Assembly (NCBI RefSeq): GCF_049943125.1
Contig: NZ_CP188040.1
Span: forward strand, 1,612,001 to 1,676,000
DNA: 64,000 nucleotides
Source of the DNA: JAEXZL01 sp049943125
Lineage (GTDB): Bacteria > Bacillota > Clostridia > Clostridiales > Clostridiaceae
Direction of reading: 5' to 3'
In this document: one piece after another, positions 8,095 through 16,681 of the stretch
Layout of the letters: each line of letters begins with the position of its first letter
How positions within the stretch are numbered: position 1 is the first letter of the stretch
Notes under the pieces: generated by a model
Told to the model about the DNA's origin: nothing
Database searches by the model: none
What the model saw: only the letters and a program-made list of their open reading frames with translations
Made by a program: the position numbers and the translations under genes

Positions 8095-8661
8095 TTAAAA
8101 ATCATATTTAAAGTACTCTTTTACAAAACTAGCCATAGGATCTTCGGTATCATCATCTATATAATCCAGGTCAGAGTCATAGAAATATAAATATGCTATA
8201 CTCTTTTTCTTATCAGAGGTTCCAACCATACCAAAGGACTTTGGGTAATCTGCCTTATAATTGTCTTTGTCATCTGCTACCTTAAAGTCAAAATTGCTTA
8301 TAGAAAACTCATTCTCAGGAACATAATACCTAATTTCCTCAGGATCTGAAGCGGCTTTTTCTTCTAAGAAATTATATGCTTTGGTTAACCTTTCTTTTTC
8401 CTTCTCATAGGTTTCTCCATCATACTGAACAACAAGTGTTATTGTCTCTGATTTAAAGAATATTTTCGAATTACTATTATAATTGTATGATATACCCTTA
8501 GATTTCGGTAAATTATCAATAGAAGGCATAAATTCTTTTGCTGGTGTATCAATAATATTGCCGCTATTAAGATACTGCTTAATATCTGTGTTTGACTTAC
8601 TACAGCCTGTAAAACCTAATATAAGAAAAATACATAATACTAATAAATACTTATTTCTCAA
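8095..8661 (-). CDS. Lipoprotein of the GntR/ABC operon
   Basis: A 188-residue predicted lipoprotein. It begins MRNKYLLVLCIFLILGFTGC: a basic start, a hydrophobic stretch and a lipobox ending in Cys20. The mature part is acidic and has no domain I recognise. It is the last gene of the gntR-ATPase-permease operon, 84 bases after the permease, which suggests a surface accessory to that transporter. The link is inferred from position only. Confidence 0.75.
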   Translation of the reverse strand: MRNKYLLVLCIFLILGFTGCSKSNTDIKQYLNSGNIIDTPAKEFMPSIDNLPKSKGISYNYNSNSKIFFKSETITLVVQYDGETYEKEKERLTKAYNFLEEKAASDPEEIRYYVPENEFSISNFDFKVADDKDNYKADYPKSFGMVGTSDKKKSIAYLYFYDSDLDYIDDDTEDPMASFVKEYFKYDF

Positions 8662-8745
8662 ATTTAGTCAGTCCTCCTAAGAAATCTATTTAAGGCTTAT
8701 TTCAACGTCTAATTTAAACATTGCTTTTATTTTACAAAGCTATAT

Positions 8746-10842
8746 CTACTTTAAAAGCTCTTTAACCTTTTCCATATTGGCTTCTGAAAGATTAAAGGAT
8801 GCACTTCCATTAAAGAAGTCTTCTTTATTTGTTGAATAATTATAATAATCTACATTGATAATCATGAAGGGTTTTGTTACATCAACTGGATTATTACTCT
8901 CTTCTAAAATCAGTGAGGCTATCTCCATGAGATTAGTCCATTCCTTCTCTGAAGCATCATAACTGAGTAATGTCCTATTCAAAAGATCCTCATTTTCACT
9001 ATTATAGATTATGTTTATATTTAACTCACCTTGTTCATTCTTACCTTTTTTTATCGTTTCCTGTGTTATTGCTGTGAGATATTCAACAATTCTCTCTTTA
9101 TTTGACTTCTGGGTACCATTAATATTCTCTGCCTTGAAGTTATTTAAAGCTTCTAGATATTTTTCAAGAGTTTTAGGAGTAACCTGGGAAATTAAATAGC
9201 TGGAGTGGAAGTTCTTCATATTACTTTCTCCTGTAACATCCAGGAACAAGGCATTTTCTTCAAAGCTGCCTTGCTTAATCCTTAGTTTATCTTCATTAGA
9301 TAGAGTTTTATATTCCTCCTGGAAGGTTTTCCATATAGAGTCTTCGGTATTCTCTAGATACATTATCCAGGAGTCGCTTACCTCCTCGGAGGATGGTAAT
9401 GACAGATAGGCCTCCTTATATTCTTTAGACTCAGAGAAGATTCCTATAAGCTCGTTATAATCCTTTTCTGAAATTCTTAAATAGCGACCTATTACCTTAT
9501 TAGAGGCCAGCTGAATCTCAGTATAAATATATTGATAATAAACAGATCCCGTAGAGTTTGAAGAATCATAAAAGCTATTGTTTTTAACAGCCTCAATAGA
9601 GTCCTTAAGGGAAGCTGCTATTATTTCTGAGGCTCTTGAGTCTTGTATGCCAATTCCCGCTACAGCAATATCTTCAAAAGAAGTGGAATAATTGTCTTGT
9701 TGATTATAAAAGGCTACTGTAGCTATGTCACTGCTACTGTAATCCTCAGAAAGCACTGAGCTTCGTATTAGCGTTAGAGAAAGGGTGAAAAGCAATGCTC
9801 CTGCAGCTACCACAAGAAGATATGGAGTGGCTTTAAGCATGTTTTTAACATTCTTAGTAGTGATAAGCTCATAAAGATAATATACCAATAGAGTAATTGA
9901 GGTAAATATAAATACTGTTGGTATGTCTATACCATATTCTCTATAATGACTGCTTATTAAAATACTTGCTAGTGCTAGTGCAAAGGGAAGGGTAATAGCA
10001 CAGCGGTATACATTTTGCAGAAGCTTTGATGGCGCACTCTTACCAGCCATCTCACTTTTACGATTCTTATAGAGAATAGCTCCAATTGTCAAAAGTGCTA
10101 TTGAAATTACTAAAGAATATAAAAGCATAGGTATATTAGAGTATACCTGTGAAGGATCAGTAACTCCTAGAGCTGAAGCTAAAATACCTATAGGTAAGAA
10201 GTAGGTTGGTTCTAAAAAGGCGCCAATGGAATAGCTCATATCAAAAATAGGAGCAACAGTATTAACGCTGCTGGTGAACAGAGCTCCTGTAATCCTAACG
10301 AAGGTCATAAGTAATATTCCTATAGCGATGTTTGATGCAGGAGTGCCTGTAAGAGTCATGGCTATGGTAAAGAACCCTGCTATCATTGTGGTTGCCAGAA
10401 TATAAATAACTGGGAGCAAAAATAAAACTGATGCGCTGAAGGTTGCCAAAGGATTTATTGTCCAAAGTATTCCTGTGATTAAGGTTGTGGCTATAATAAT
10501 TCCCCAAAGCCATGTGAGTATAGAAGCTAAAAAGCTAAAGTAAACACAGGTTCTCTTATAGGGTATTGAATGATAAAAGTCTGACTTGCTTCTTTCATTT
10601 AAATAAGAGAACATGGAGATTACAAAAAGTGGAGTTATAAACATTATTAAGACTAATGGTACTGCAAATTCTGAAATGGTCACTACATCAATAGCTTTAT
10701 AGGAGACTCTTGAGCCTTCAACCATATTAATAATTGGGATAATAGAGCAGAGAAGGATGGAGACCATTGCTGCTGCTATACCTAAAAGTCTAACTTTTTT
10801 AAGACCTTCCTTATATAGTTTAATATTAAAGTAATTTTTCAT
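8746..10842 (-). CDS. ABC transporter permease, large
   Basis: A 698-residue membrane protein. The N-terminal segment (residues about 20-40) is hydrophobic, and several further membrane segments follow up to about residue 260. Two or three more lie at about 285-360. A long, mostly hydrophilic extracellular part of more than 300 residues then runs to the C-terminus. The early motif FYHSIPYKRT is typical of permeases paired with YtrA-regulated ATPases. It lies 13 bases after the ATPase gene in the same operon. The substrate is unknown; related systems respond to cell-wall antibiotics or handle peptides. Confidence 0.8.
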   Translation of the reverse strand: MKNYFNIKLYKEGLKKVRLLGIAAAMVSILLCSIIPIINMVEGSRVSYKAIDVVTISEFAVPLVLIMFITPLFVISMFSYLNERSKSDFYHSIPYKRTCVYFSFLASILTWLWGIIIATTLITGILWTINPLATFSASVLFLLPVIYILATTMIAGFFTIAMTLTGTPASNIAIGILLMTFVRITGALFTSSVNTVAPIFDMSYSIGAFLEPTYFLPIGILASALGVTDPSQVYSNIPMLLYSLVISIALLTIGAILYKNRKSEMAGKSAPSKLLQNVYRCAITLPFALALASILISSHYREYGIDIPTVFIFTSITLLVYYLYELITTKNVKNMLKATPYLLVVAAGALLFTLSLTLIRSSVLSEDYSSSDIATVAFYNQQDNYSTSFEDIAVAGIGIQDSRASEIIAASLKDSIEAVKNNSFYDSSNSTGSVYYQYIYTEIQLASNKVIGRYLRISEKDYNELIGIFSESKEYKEAYLSLPSSEEVSDSWIMYLENTEDSIWKTFQEEYKTLSNEDKLRIKQGSFEENALFLDVTGESNMKNFHSSYLISQVTPKTLEKYLEALNNFKAENINGTQKSNKERIVEYLTAITQETIKKGKNEQGELNINIIYNSENEDLLNRTLLSYDASEKEWTNLMEIASLILEESNNPVDVTKPFMIINVDYYNYSTNKEDFFNGSASFNLSEANMEKVKELLK

Positions 10843-10855
10843 TATTTATCCCTCC

Positions 10856-11755
10856 CTACATCAAAATTTCTTTGAAAGCATAACCCAAGGCTTCCATTTC
10901 ATATATGAATACTTCTTCTAGCCCTAGAGGAAGGACGTCTAAAAGCACTGGATTAAGAGTCTTAAGCTTGGCTATTGTCTCTTCTCTGCTGCCTCTTACA
11001 ATAAAGTTACATACAGAGCCTAGCTGGGAGTAGCTTACTATATCAATACCCTCAAAGAGCTCTCTCTTATAAGGATAATTAAAGGCAACCTGAACCTTAA
11101 ATAAAGAGGTTTTTAGATCCTGAATGTCGCTTTCGAAGACTATGCCTCCCTTATGGAGAAGAGCCAGCTGATCGCAGGTATCCTCTAGTTCTCTAAGAGA
11201 GTGGGAGGTTATTATGGTGGTAGTCTTGCGCTCAAGAACATCATTATAAATAACCTGCTTTACTAAGTTACGCATCACTGGATCTAGGCCGTCAAAGGTT
11301 TCATCAAAGAAAAGAAACTCAGGCATGGTGGATAAAGCTAATATAGTGGCAGCTTGTCTTCTCATACCCTTGGAAAAGGTGTTGAGATTAGCTGATGGAT
11401 TCAAGCCAAAGGTTTTAGTTAAATTATTAAACCTTTCAAAGCTAAACTTATCATATAAGGCGCTGTAAAAATTGGCCATTTTACTCATATTAGACTGAGG
11501 TAAGAAATAAAGATCATCAGGTACATATACAAGCTTATTCTTAGTAACAGGATTTTCGTATACCGTTTCCTCGTCGATTAATATCTGTCCCTTTTGAGGC
11601 TTATATACTCCGCTTATTAATCTCAAAAAGGTCGATTTTCCTGCGCCGTTGCTTCCCACAAGACCATAAATACAGCCATTGGGTATCTGGCAGCTCAGGT
11701 TATTTATAGCAGTGAAGTCATCAAACTTCATGGTAACATTTTGTGCTGATATCAT
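10856..11755 (-). CDS. ABC transporter ATP-binding protein
   Basis: A 299-residue ATPase. The Walker A loop GLVGSNGAGKST is near residue 32, the signature is the degenerate FSKGMRRQ, and Walker B reads EFLFFDETFDGLD. The frame is open from 11806, but the ATG ending at 11755 follows GGGAGG and overlaps the end of the regulator gene almost exactly (gntR stops at 11757), so the two are probably coupled in translation. It supplies energy to the permease downstream. Confidence 0.9.
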   Translation of the reverse strand: MISAQNVTMKFDDFTAINNLSCQIPNGCIYGLVGSNGAGKSTFLRLISGVYKPQKGQILIDEETVYENPVTKNKLVYVPDDLYFLPQSNMSKMANFYSALYDKFSFERFNNLTKTFGLNPSANLNTFSKGMRRQAATILALSTMPEFLFFDETFDGLDPVMRNLVKQVIYNDVLERKTTTIITSHSLRELEDTCDQLALLHKGGIVFESDIQDLKTSLFKVQVAFNYPYKRELFEGIDIVSYSQLGSVCNFIVRGSREETIAKLKTLNPVLLDVLPLGLEEVFIYEMEALGYAFKEILM

Positions 11756-11756
11756 T

Positions 11757-12155
11757 TTAATCCATACCTCCCTTATTGCCTTTAGTGTGAGCTCTCTTGT
11801 AAGCATCCTCTACAGCAGCTATAACCTGCTCCTTGGGAATAGCTGCCAGGGCCAGCTCGTATGTGGTGCTTTCTATATCCTCTAATTTCTTAGAAAGATT
11901 AGAACGAATAATCTCCTGCGCTCCTGGGGCTACAAAATAACCCCTTCCCGGTGCAGAAGCTATAACTCCTCTTCTATCCAGCTCCATGTAAGCCTTTTGT
12001 ATGGTGTTTGGGTTAATACTGAGGCTGGATGAAAGCTCTCTTAAGGAGGGAAGCTGATCTCCCTCAGTTAATAGCAGAGTTAAGATTTCACGTTCTATTC
12101 CTTCTACAATCTGTTCATAAATAGCTTTTCGTGAAAACCTATCAATAACAAGCAT
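11757..12155 (-). CDS. GntR-family regulator, YtrA subfamily
   Basis: A 132-residue repressor. The winged-helix GntR DNA-binding domain fills the N-terminal half (GDQLPSLRELSSSLSINPNT, then GRGYFV). Only a short C-terminal dimerisation tail follows, which is the length and layout of the YtrA group. It is the first gene of an operon with an ABC ATPase, permease and lipoprotein. An 11-bp perfect dyad directly downstream of the -10 is its likely operator, so it probably represses its own operon. Start ATG after GGAGAGG. Confidence 0.9.
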   Translation of the reverse strand: MLVIDRFSRKAIYEQIVEGIEREILTLLLTEGDQLPSLRELSSSLSINPNTIQKAYMELDRRGVIASAPGRGYFVAPGAQEIIRSNLSKKLEDIESTTYELALAAIPKEQVIAAVEDAYKRAHTKGNKGGMD

Positions 12156-12171
12156 ATTTCCTCTCCTTCCT

Positions 12172-12230
12172 AACTGTACTATTATACATAGTACAGTTAT
12201 ATTATATGTCTATTATATGATGTTATGCAA
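12172..12230 (-). promoter_or_regulatory. Promoter and GntR operator of the ABC operon
   Basis: Read on the minus strand, TTGCAT (12225-12230) and TATAAT (12201-12206) are 18 bases apart. Immediately downstream lies AACTGTACTAT-TATAC-ATAGTACAGTT (12172-12198), with perfect 11-bp arms. It covers the transcription start, the expected place for a YtrA-type repressor site. Confidence 0.8.
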
Positions 12231-12276
12231 TAGGTTATTTCAATTTATTTGAATAATTTCCTTATTTATTTCAATA

Positions 12277-12292
12277 AAGTTACAAGTAACTT
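12277..12292 (+). promoter_or_regulatory. Dyad upstream of the ECF sigma gene
   Basis: Perfect inverted repeat AAGTTAC-AA-GTAACTT. The GTAAC core resembles -35 elements used by some ECF sigma factors, so autoregulation is possible; I found no convincing -10. Confidence 0.35.
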
Positions 12293-12412
12293 GATGTTAT
12301 TCTGAAAGGTGAGTAAACTAAAGATATATTTTTGGAAGATATTGTGACGCAGAGGGAGATTTTCCGGTGTATTAGAGTGAAAGGCCTTATCACAACGAGA
12401 AAGGAGAAGCAT

Positions 12413-12973
12413 ATGGAAGATAAGCAGATTGTAGATTTATATTGGGCGCGCTCAGAAAGTGCTATATCCGAAACTGCGGACAAGTACGGCAGGTATTGTT
12501 ATTATATCGCTTTCAATATCCTGTACAATGATGAAGATAGCAAGGAATGTGTTAACGATACGTACATGAAAGCTTGGGGTGCTATGCCAACGCATCGTCC
12601 CAATAAACTATCTACTTTCATAGGCAAAATTACCCGCAACCTCTCCTTGCACAAATATGAGAAGTATACCGCCGAAAAGCGCGGCGCAGGTCAAGTGCCA
12701 CTTGCACTTGATGAACTGAAAGAGTGTGTCCCTTCATGGGACAGAGTGGAACAGGCTGTTGATGATATGGTATTAATAGAGATTTTTAATAGTTTTCTTG
12801 GTGATTTGTCCATAGAAACAAGAAAGATTTTCATGAGGAGATATTGGTATTTAAGTTCCATAAAAGAAATTGCTGCGGACTTTAAAGTCAGTGAAAGCAA
12901 AGTGAAAATGTCTTTGCTTCGGACAAGGAAAAAGCTGAAACAGATTTTGGAGAAAGAAGGAGTGGTCCTATGA
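12413..12973 (+). CDS. ECF-type RNA polymerase sigma factor
   Basis: A 186-residue sigma-70 family factor of the extracytoplasmic-function class. Region 2 is near the N-terminus, with RYCYYIAFNIL, KECVNDTYMKAWGAMP and FIGKITRNLSL. Region 4, at the C-terminus, has YWYLSSIKEIAADFKVSESKVK, a helix-turn-helix that reads the -35. The frame is open from 12332, but the ATG at 12413 has AAAGGAG six bases upstream. The downstream gene overlaps by four bases (ATGA) and encodes a single-pass membrane protein, probably the cognate regulator. Base composition and codon use are visibly richer in G and C than in neighbouring genes. Confidence 0.9.
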   Translation: MEDKQIVDLYWARSESAISETADKYGRYCYYIAFNILYNDEDSKECVNDTYMKAWGAMPTHRPNKLSTFIGKITRNLSLHKYEKYTAEKRGAGQVPLALDELKECVPSWDRVEQAVDDMVLIEIFNSFLGDLSIETRKIFMRRYWYLSSIKEIAADFKVSESKVKMSLLRTRKKLKQILEKEGVVL

Positions 12974-13896
12974 AGAATAAACGGATTTTAAATGCCCTGG
13001 GACAGGTAGACGAGAAATATATTGAGGAAGCTACTCCCATAAAACGGGGAGGTAAAAACCGTGGTTGGGTCAGGTGGGGATCGATTGCAGTTTGCTTGTT
13101 CCTTATTATCGGAGGCGCTTTTGCATGGAGATACTATGATGATACGCCTATAAAGCCCAATCAGGGCATCACGTTGTCTGAGGATGGCGTTACAATTCCA
13201 CCTCTGAACGTTACTTTGTCCGATAATGTAGAAGCTGATATGATAGGATTCTTTATATATCAGGAGCGTTGTTATGTGCAGTATGAATGGATATATGGGG
13301 AGGTGGATTTTATCGATGAATACCTTGGTACAGCAACAGGCTTGATAGATGAATGGACCTCCAAAGATGGATATGTGGAGCTGGCAGGAAGTGTCGGGGG
13401 AGATTTCTATTCTGTTAAGGGCTTTGATCCAAGTTTCATGCTTTGCATGGAACATGAAGATGGATCGGTATCCACATATATTAACAATAATGGATTGACG
13501 TTGAAAACAGGGGCTGACCTTTTTGATACTCGTCTTCATCTTGCTGGCAACTACAATACTGTACAGTATCAAAGCTATAGTGAATGGTTCAATAGTAGCG
13601 GTGACCCTATTGCGATAGATAGAGGTTACGAAGAAACGGTTAGTAGCTTTGTTCATTCCCTTAATGCAGCCCAGTTCATGCCAACAGATGATATTACTTT
13701 AAATGAGGATGAAGACTTATATGATAAAGAAATCTGGCATCTATATTTCCTGATGAATAACGGAATGACAATTCACCTTAGGTTGTATGAGGGGGGATAT
13801 GTAAGATTTCAGGGGATGATGGATATATGCGTTAAAGTAGAAGATGATGCTTTCAATGCTATGACAAACATTTTTTCTAGCGGCGACTTTGACTAA
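12970..13896 (+). CDS. Probable membrane-bound partner (anti-sigma-like) of the ECF sigma factor
   Basis: A 308-residue protein. A short cytoplasmic N-terminus begins RILNALGQVDEKYIEEA, a pattern seen in proteins encoded directly after clostridial ECF sigma genes. A basic stretch and one membrane helix follow (about residues 35-53), then an extracellular domain of about 250 residues rich in acidic and aromatic residues. The four-base overlap with the sigma gene implies coupled translation. The anti-sigma role is inferred from position and topology; no zinc-binding anti-sigma motif is visible. Confidence 0.65.
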   Translation: MKNKRILNALGQVDEKYIEEATPIKRGGKNRGWVRWGSIAVCLFLIIGGAFAWRYYDDTPIKPNQGITLSEDGVTIPPLNVTLSDNVEADMIGFFIYQERCYVQYEWIYGEVDFIDEYLGTATGLIDEWTSKDGYVELAGSVGGDFYSVKGFDPSFMLCMEHEDGSVSTYINNNGLTLKTGADLFDTRLHLAGNYNTVQYQSYSEWFNSSGDPIAIDRGYEETVSSFVHSLNAAQFMPTDDITLNEDEDLYDKEIWHLYFLMNNGMTIHLRLYEGGYVRFQGMMDICVKVEDDAFNAMTNIFSSGDFD

Positions 13897-13974
13897 TTTC
13901 TCAAAACGAGGATTTTGAGGATGCATAAAATAGGGTGGATAATGCTTTATATTCCTAACCAGAAAATAAATATA

Positions 13975-14018
13975 AAAAAACAACGTGTACCGCAAGTTCT
14001 GCAGTACACGTTGTTTTG
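13975..14018. terminator. Bidirectional terminator between ECF operon and ArsC-like gene
   Basis: AAAACAACGTGTAC (13977-13990) and GTACACGTTGTTTT (14004-14017) form a perfect 14-bp stem. Confidence 0.9.
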
Positions 14019-14107
14019 CTTCTCAACTGTTTACCAACGTTAAGCTAGTTTGGTTTCAATACTTCTTAATCGGCTGTTGCCAAAAGTGGAATCGCATTAA
14101 TGATGTT

Positions 14108-14449
14108 TTATTCCCATTCCTGCCATACCTCAGGCTTATAGCCTACGGTGGCTTGTTTTCCGTTTCTCACAATGGGAGTTTTTAGAAGAAGAGGATTCTT
14201 TAGAAGAATTTCCTCCTTAACACTATTATTCATAATCCTTTTTATGTTGGAGCTTTCATAGAGCTTTGATTTCTCGTTGATAAGCTCCTTAACACCGCCT
14301 ACAGAAATCCTAACACTTTCTAATTCTCTCTTGCTTAAGGCCTTCTCATTAAGGTCTATGAATTGGAATTTTATTTTTCTCTCTTTAAAGTACCTTTCAG
14401 CCTTTTTTGTATCAAAGCATTTTTTGGTACCGAAGATCTGAATGTTCAT
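14108..14449 (-). CDS. ArsC/Spx family thioredoxin-fold protein
   Basis: A 113-residue member of the ArsC/Spx/YffB family. It starts MNIQIFGTKKCFDTKKAER, with one redox Cys in a C-x-x-T arrangement rather than CxxC. Later come FQFIDLNEKALS and the typical LLKTPIVRNGKQATVGYKPE segment that closes the ArsC fold. The single Cys and the absence of neighbouring ars genes make a general reductase or Spx-like role as likely as arsenate reduction. Start ATG after GGAGG. Confidence 0.85.
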   Translation of the reverse strand: MNIQIFGTKKCFDTKKAERYFKERKIKFQFIDLNEKALSKRELESVRISVGGVKELINEKSKLYESSNIKRIMNNSVKEEILLKNPLLLKTPIVRNGKQATVGYKPEVWQEWE

Positions 14450-14485
14450 ATAGAGGCTTACCTCCTTATATAACTAGCTATGAAG

Positions 14486-15472
14486 CTATCTGTTCATTTT
14501 TGATAGATTCTTTTTTACCCTTATGTCCTCGGAATAAAACTTGAAGATTGAAAAGTTACCATAAAGTCTTGAGGACAATCTTTCTGTATAGCATTTAGAA
14601 AGCTGACCTAGGGTGAGGTTTGTGGAGATGAGCATCTTCTTTCTCTTAAGGAGCTTTTCATTTAAAAAGTTAAACAGCTCAGTAACTATATAGTCATTTA
14701 AAAGCTCAGCTCCTAAGTCATCTATAATTAAAAGATCGCAGTTTATTAATAAGTTCTCTAAATCCTTGTTATTATTGAAGCGAATATCCTTGAGGTTCTT
14801 CATGAGATCCTCAGAGGTTCTATAAACTACTAGATTACCCTTATCTAAGAGCTCCTTAGCTATACAATGGCTGAGGAAGGTCTTACCTGTACCGGAGTTT
14901 CCATAGAACATTATATTATCGCTGTGGTTATGAAAATTAGGAAGATATTCTCCCTGAATTTTTTCTAGGATAAGCTCCATGTTTTTCCTTGGGGAATACT
15001 TCTCTTCTCCAATTCTATGGGTCTCATAGTAATCTAGACGGAAATTATTGAAGTTATCGGTTTTAATGCATTCCTGAAGCTCAGAATTTCTATAATAAAG
15101 GCTGATCTGCTTTTCTTTGTAGCAGTGGCATTTTTCTACCCCTATATAACCTGTGTCCTGACACTTAGGACAGCGATAATGAAGGTTTAGATATTGGGTG
15201 TCATAGCCGGAGGCTACAAGAAGCTCGTATTTATGAGCCCTAAGATCTGTTATTTTATTACGGAGCTCTGTAACTCTTTCCTCCACCTTATCCTTATGCT
15301 TTATAAAGGATAGGGAGAGTTCTATGCTGAGCTTAGCTATCTTTCTGTCTAGGTCCATGATTTCTGGATGATTTTTTTCTAGCTCTTCCTTTCTTTTTTG
15401 AAGAGCCAATCTTTCATCCTCTCTTATAGCTTCATATTGCTTCATTATTTCGCTGTGGTATCCATAGATCAT
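14486..15472 (-). CDS. DnaI/DnaC-like helicase loader ATPase
   Basis: A 328-residue AAA+ protein of the DnaC/DnaI/IstB type. The N-terminal part is a charged coiled segment, then a zinc-binding cluster (CPKCQDTGYIG followed by CHC). The ATPase domain has Walker A FYGNSGTGKTFLSHCIAKEL and Walker B LLIIDDLGAE. It loads the replicative helicase together with DnaD-type proteins. The start overlaps the stop of the upstream dnaD-like gene by one base (TAATG), so the two are translated as a unit. Confidence 0.9.
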   Translation of the reverse strand: MIYGYHSEIMKQYEAIREDERLALQKRKEELEKNHPEIMDLDRKIAKLSIELSLSFIKHKDKVEERVTELRNKITDLRAHKYELLVASGYDTQYLNLHYRCPKCQDTGYIGVEKCHCYKEKQISLYYRNSELQECIKTDNFNNFRLDYYETHRIGEEKYSPRKNMELILEKIQGEYLPNFHNHSDNIMFYGNSGTGKTFLSHCIAKELLDKGNLVVYRTSEDLMKNLKDIRFNNNKDLENLLINCDLLIIDDLGAELLNDYIVTELFNFLNEKLLKRKKMLISTNLTLGQLSKCYTERLSSRLYGNFSIFKFYSEDIRVKKNLSKMNR

Positions 15473-16455
15473 TATTTATCCCATCCTAATAATTTCTTTT
15501 CTAGGCTATCGTAGTCATATACTCTCTGGTCAAAGTTATTAAAGCGAAGTTCATTTTTTATATTAGGAGACACCTTTCTTTTCGATGTGGTGCTATCCTT
15601 TTTATTATCCTTTAAGGCAATATCCTCTAAGGTTTTTATATTGTCCTTAAACCAGCTGTTTAATATTCCATCAATATATTTAAAATCCGCTCTGTTAAGC
15701 CTCTCGAAGCAGATGTCACAAGCCTTAAAGATAACCTCTAGGGAAAAGTTGTAGGTGGAGAGCCACTTATCCATCATATCCTCTTGAGGCTTCATAATTT
15801 CAGTATTTTTTATACCCAAATAGGATAAAACCTTTCGGATTCTCATCCATTTATCTTCGCTCTTTTTAATATACTGCTGTGCTTCTTCAATAGAGGCGAT
15901 TTTAGCCTCATGCCAGGAAATAGCCACCTTTTCAATGTACCTGGTATCGCTCTTTCCCTTAGAAACGCAGTATTCTACTAAAAGCAGAATTAACTCAGAG
16001 GAAAAGTTAAAGTCCTTTTCCCAGCTTAAATAAGAGCTCATTTCTTTAGAGGAGAGAGGCCTAGCCAGGAGCTTTTCAATTTCCTTGAGCATTTCCTTCG
16101 TTCCTCCAGAGGTAAGAGCATCTAGAAGATTTAGCTTACTATCATTCACAGAAGCTTCCTCTTCCAAGGGAACAAATTCTATATTGAAATTACCTACCTT
16201 ATCAATAGGAGCAAATTTAATAACCCCTTCTTCATTCCAGTAATTAAGAGCATTTATTATATCTGATTCTAATAAATTTAGATTATTTGCTATTATATTT
16301 GAGCTTACCCCGAGCTCTCCTGAAGCGCTATATTTTAGCATTAGAAGATATACCTTTATATATTCTCCTCTGGCCCTTGGCATATATTTATCTATAAAGA
16401 TATTGCTTACGGGAGTATAGCCTGTAGCGGAGTTCTTTAGCATGAAAGTACTCAT
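15472..16455 (-). CDS. DnaD-domain primosomal protein
   Basis: A 327-residue protein with a winged-helix N-terminal part followed by a DnaD/DnaB_2-type domain, including IEEAQQYIKKSEDKWMRIRK and WLSTYNFSLEVIFKACD. It is encoded directly before the helicase-loader ATPase, the usual clostridial pairing for primosome assembly. Start ATG after AAAGGAGGTG. Confidence 0.85.
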   Translation of the reverse strand: MSTFMLKNSATGYTPVSNIFIDKYMPRARGEYIKVYLLMLKYSASGELGVSSNIIANNLNLLESDIINALNYWNEEGVIKFAPIDKVGNFNIEFVPLEEEASVNDSKLNLLDALTSGGTKEMLKEIEKLLARPLSSKEMSSYLSWEKDFNFSSELILLLVEYCVSKGKSDTRYIEKVAISWHEAKIASIEEAQQYIKKSEDKWMRIRKVLSYLGIKNTEIMKPQEDMMDKWLSTYNFSLEVIFKACDICFERLNRADFKYIDGILNSWFKDNIKTLEDIALKDNKKDSTTSKRKVSPNIKNELRFNNFDQRVYDYDSLEKKLLGWDK

Positions 16456-16681
16456 AAGCTTCTACACCTCCTTTACCTATATTATAATATTTAATTTGAA
16501 ATTTTGTCATAGCCATTAGTGTAATTAATTATAACAGACCCAAAGGATACTCTCAATAAGTATATAAATTAAGGTAGTATTGCCAATATTGTATGCAATG
16601 TGAATATATAACAAAAAAGTGGGAACAATTAATGAGTATGCTGACTAATTTCAATCCTTTAAATAAATAAGGAGTGAGAAT

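Noticed and set aside
7996..8190. 64-codon ORF after the tRNA cluster
   Set aside because: It starts inside tRNA-Thr, runs through the terminator and overlaps the lipoprotein gene; a shadow frame.
12988..13656. 222-codon antisense ORF in the anti-sigma-like gene
   Set aside because: No ribosome-binding site, no recognisable domain; it is the shadow of the well-supported plus-strand gene.
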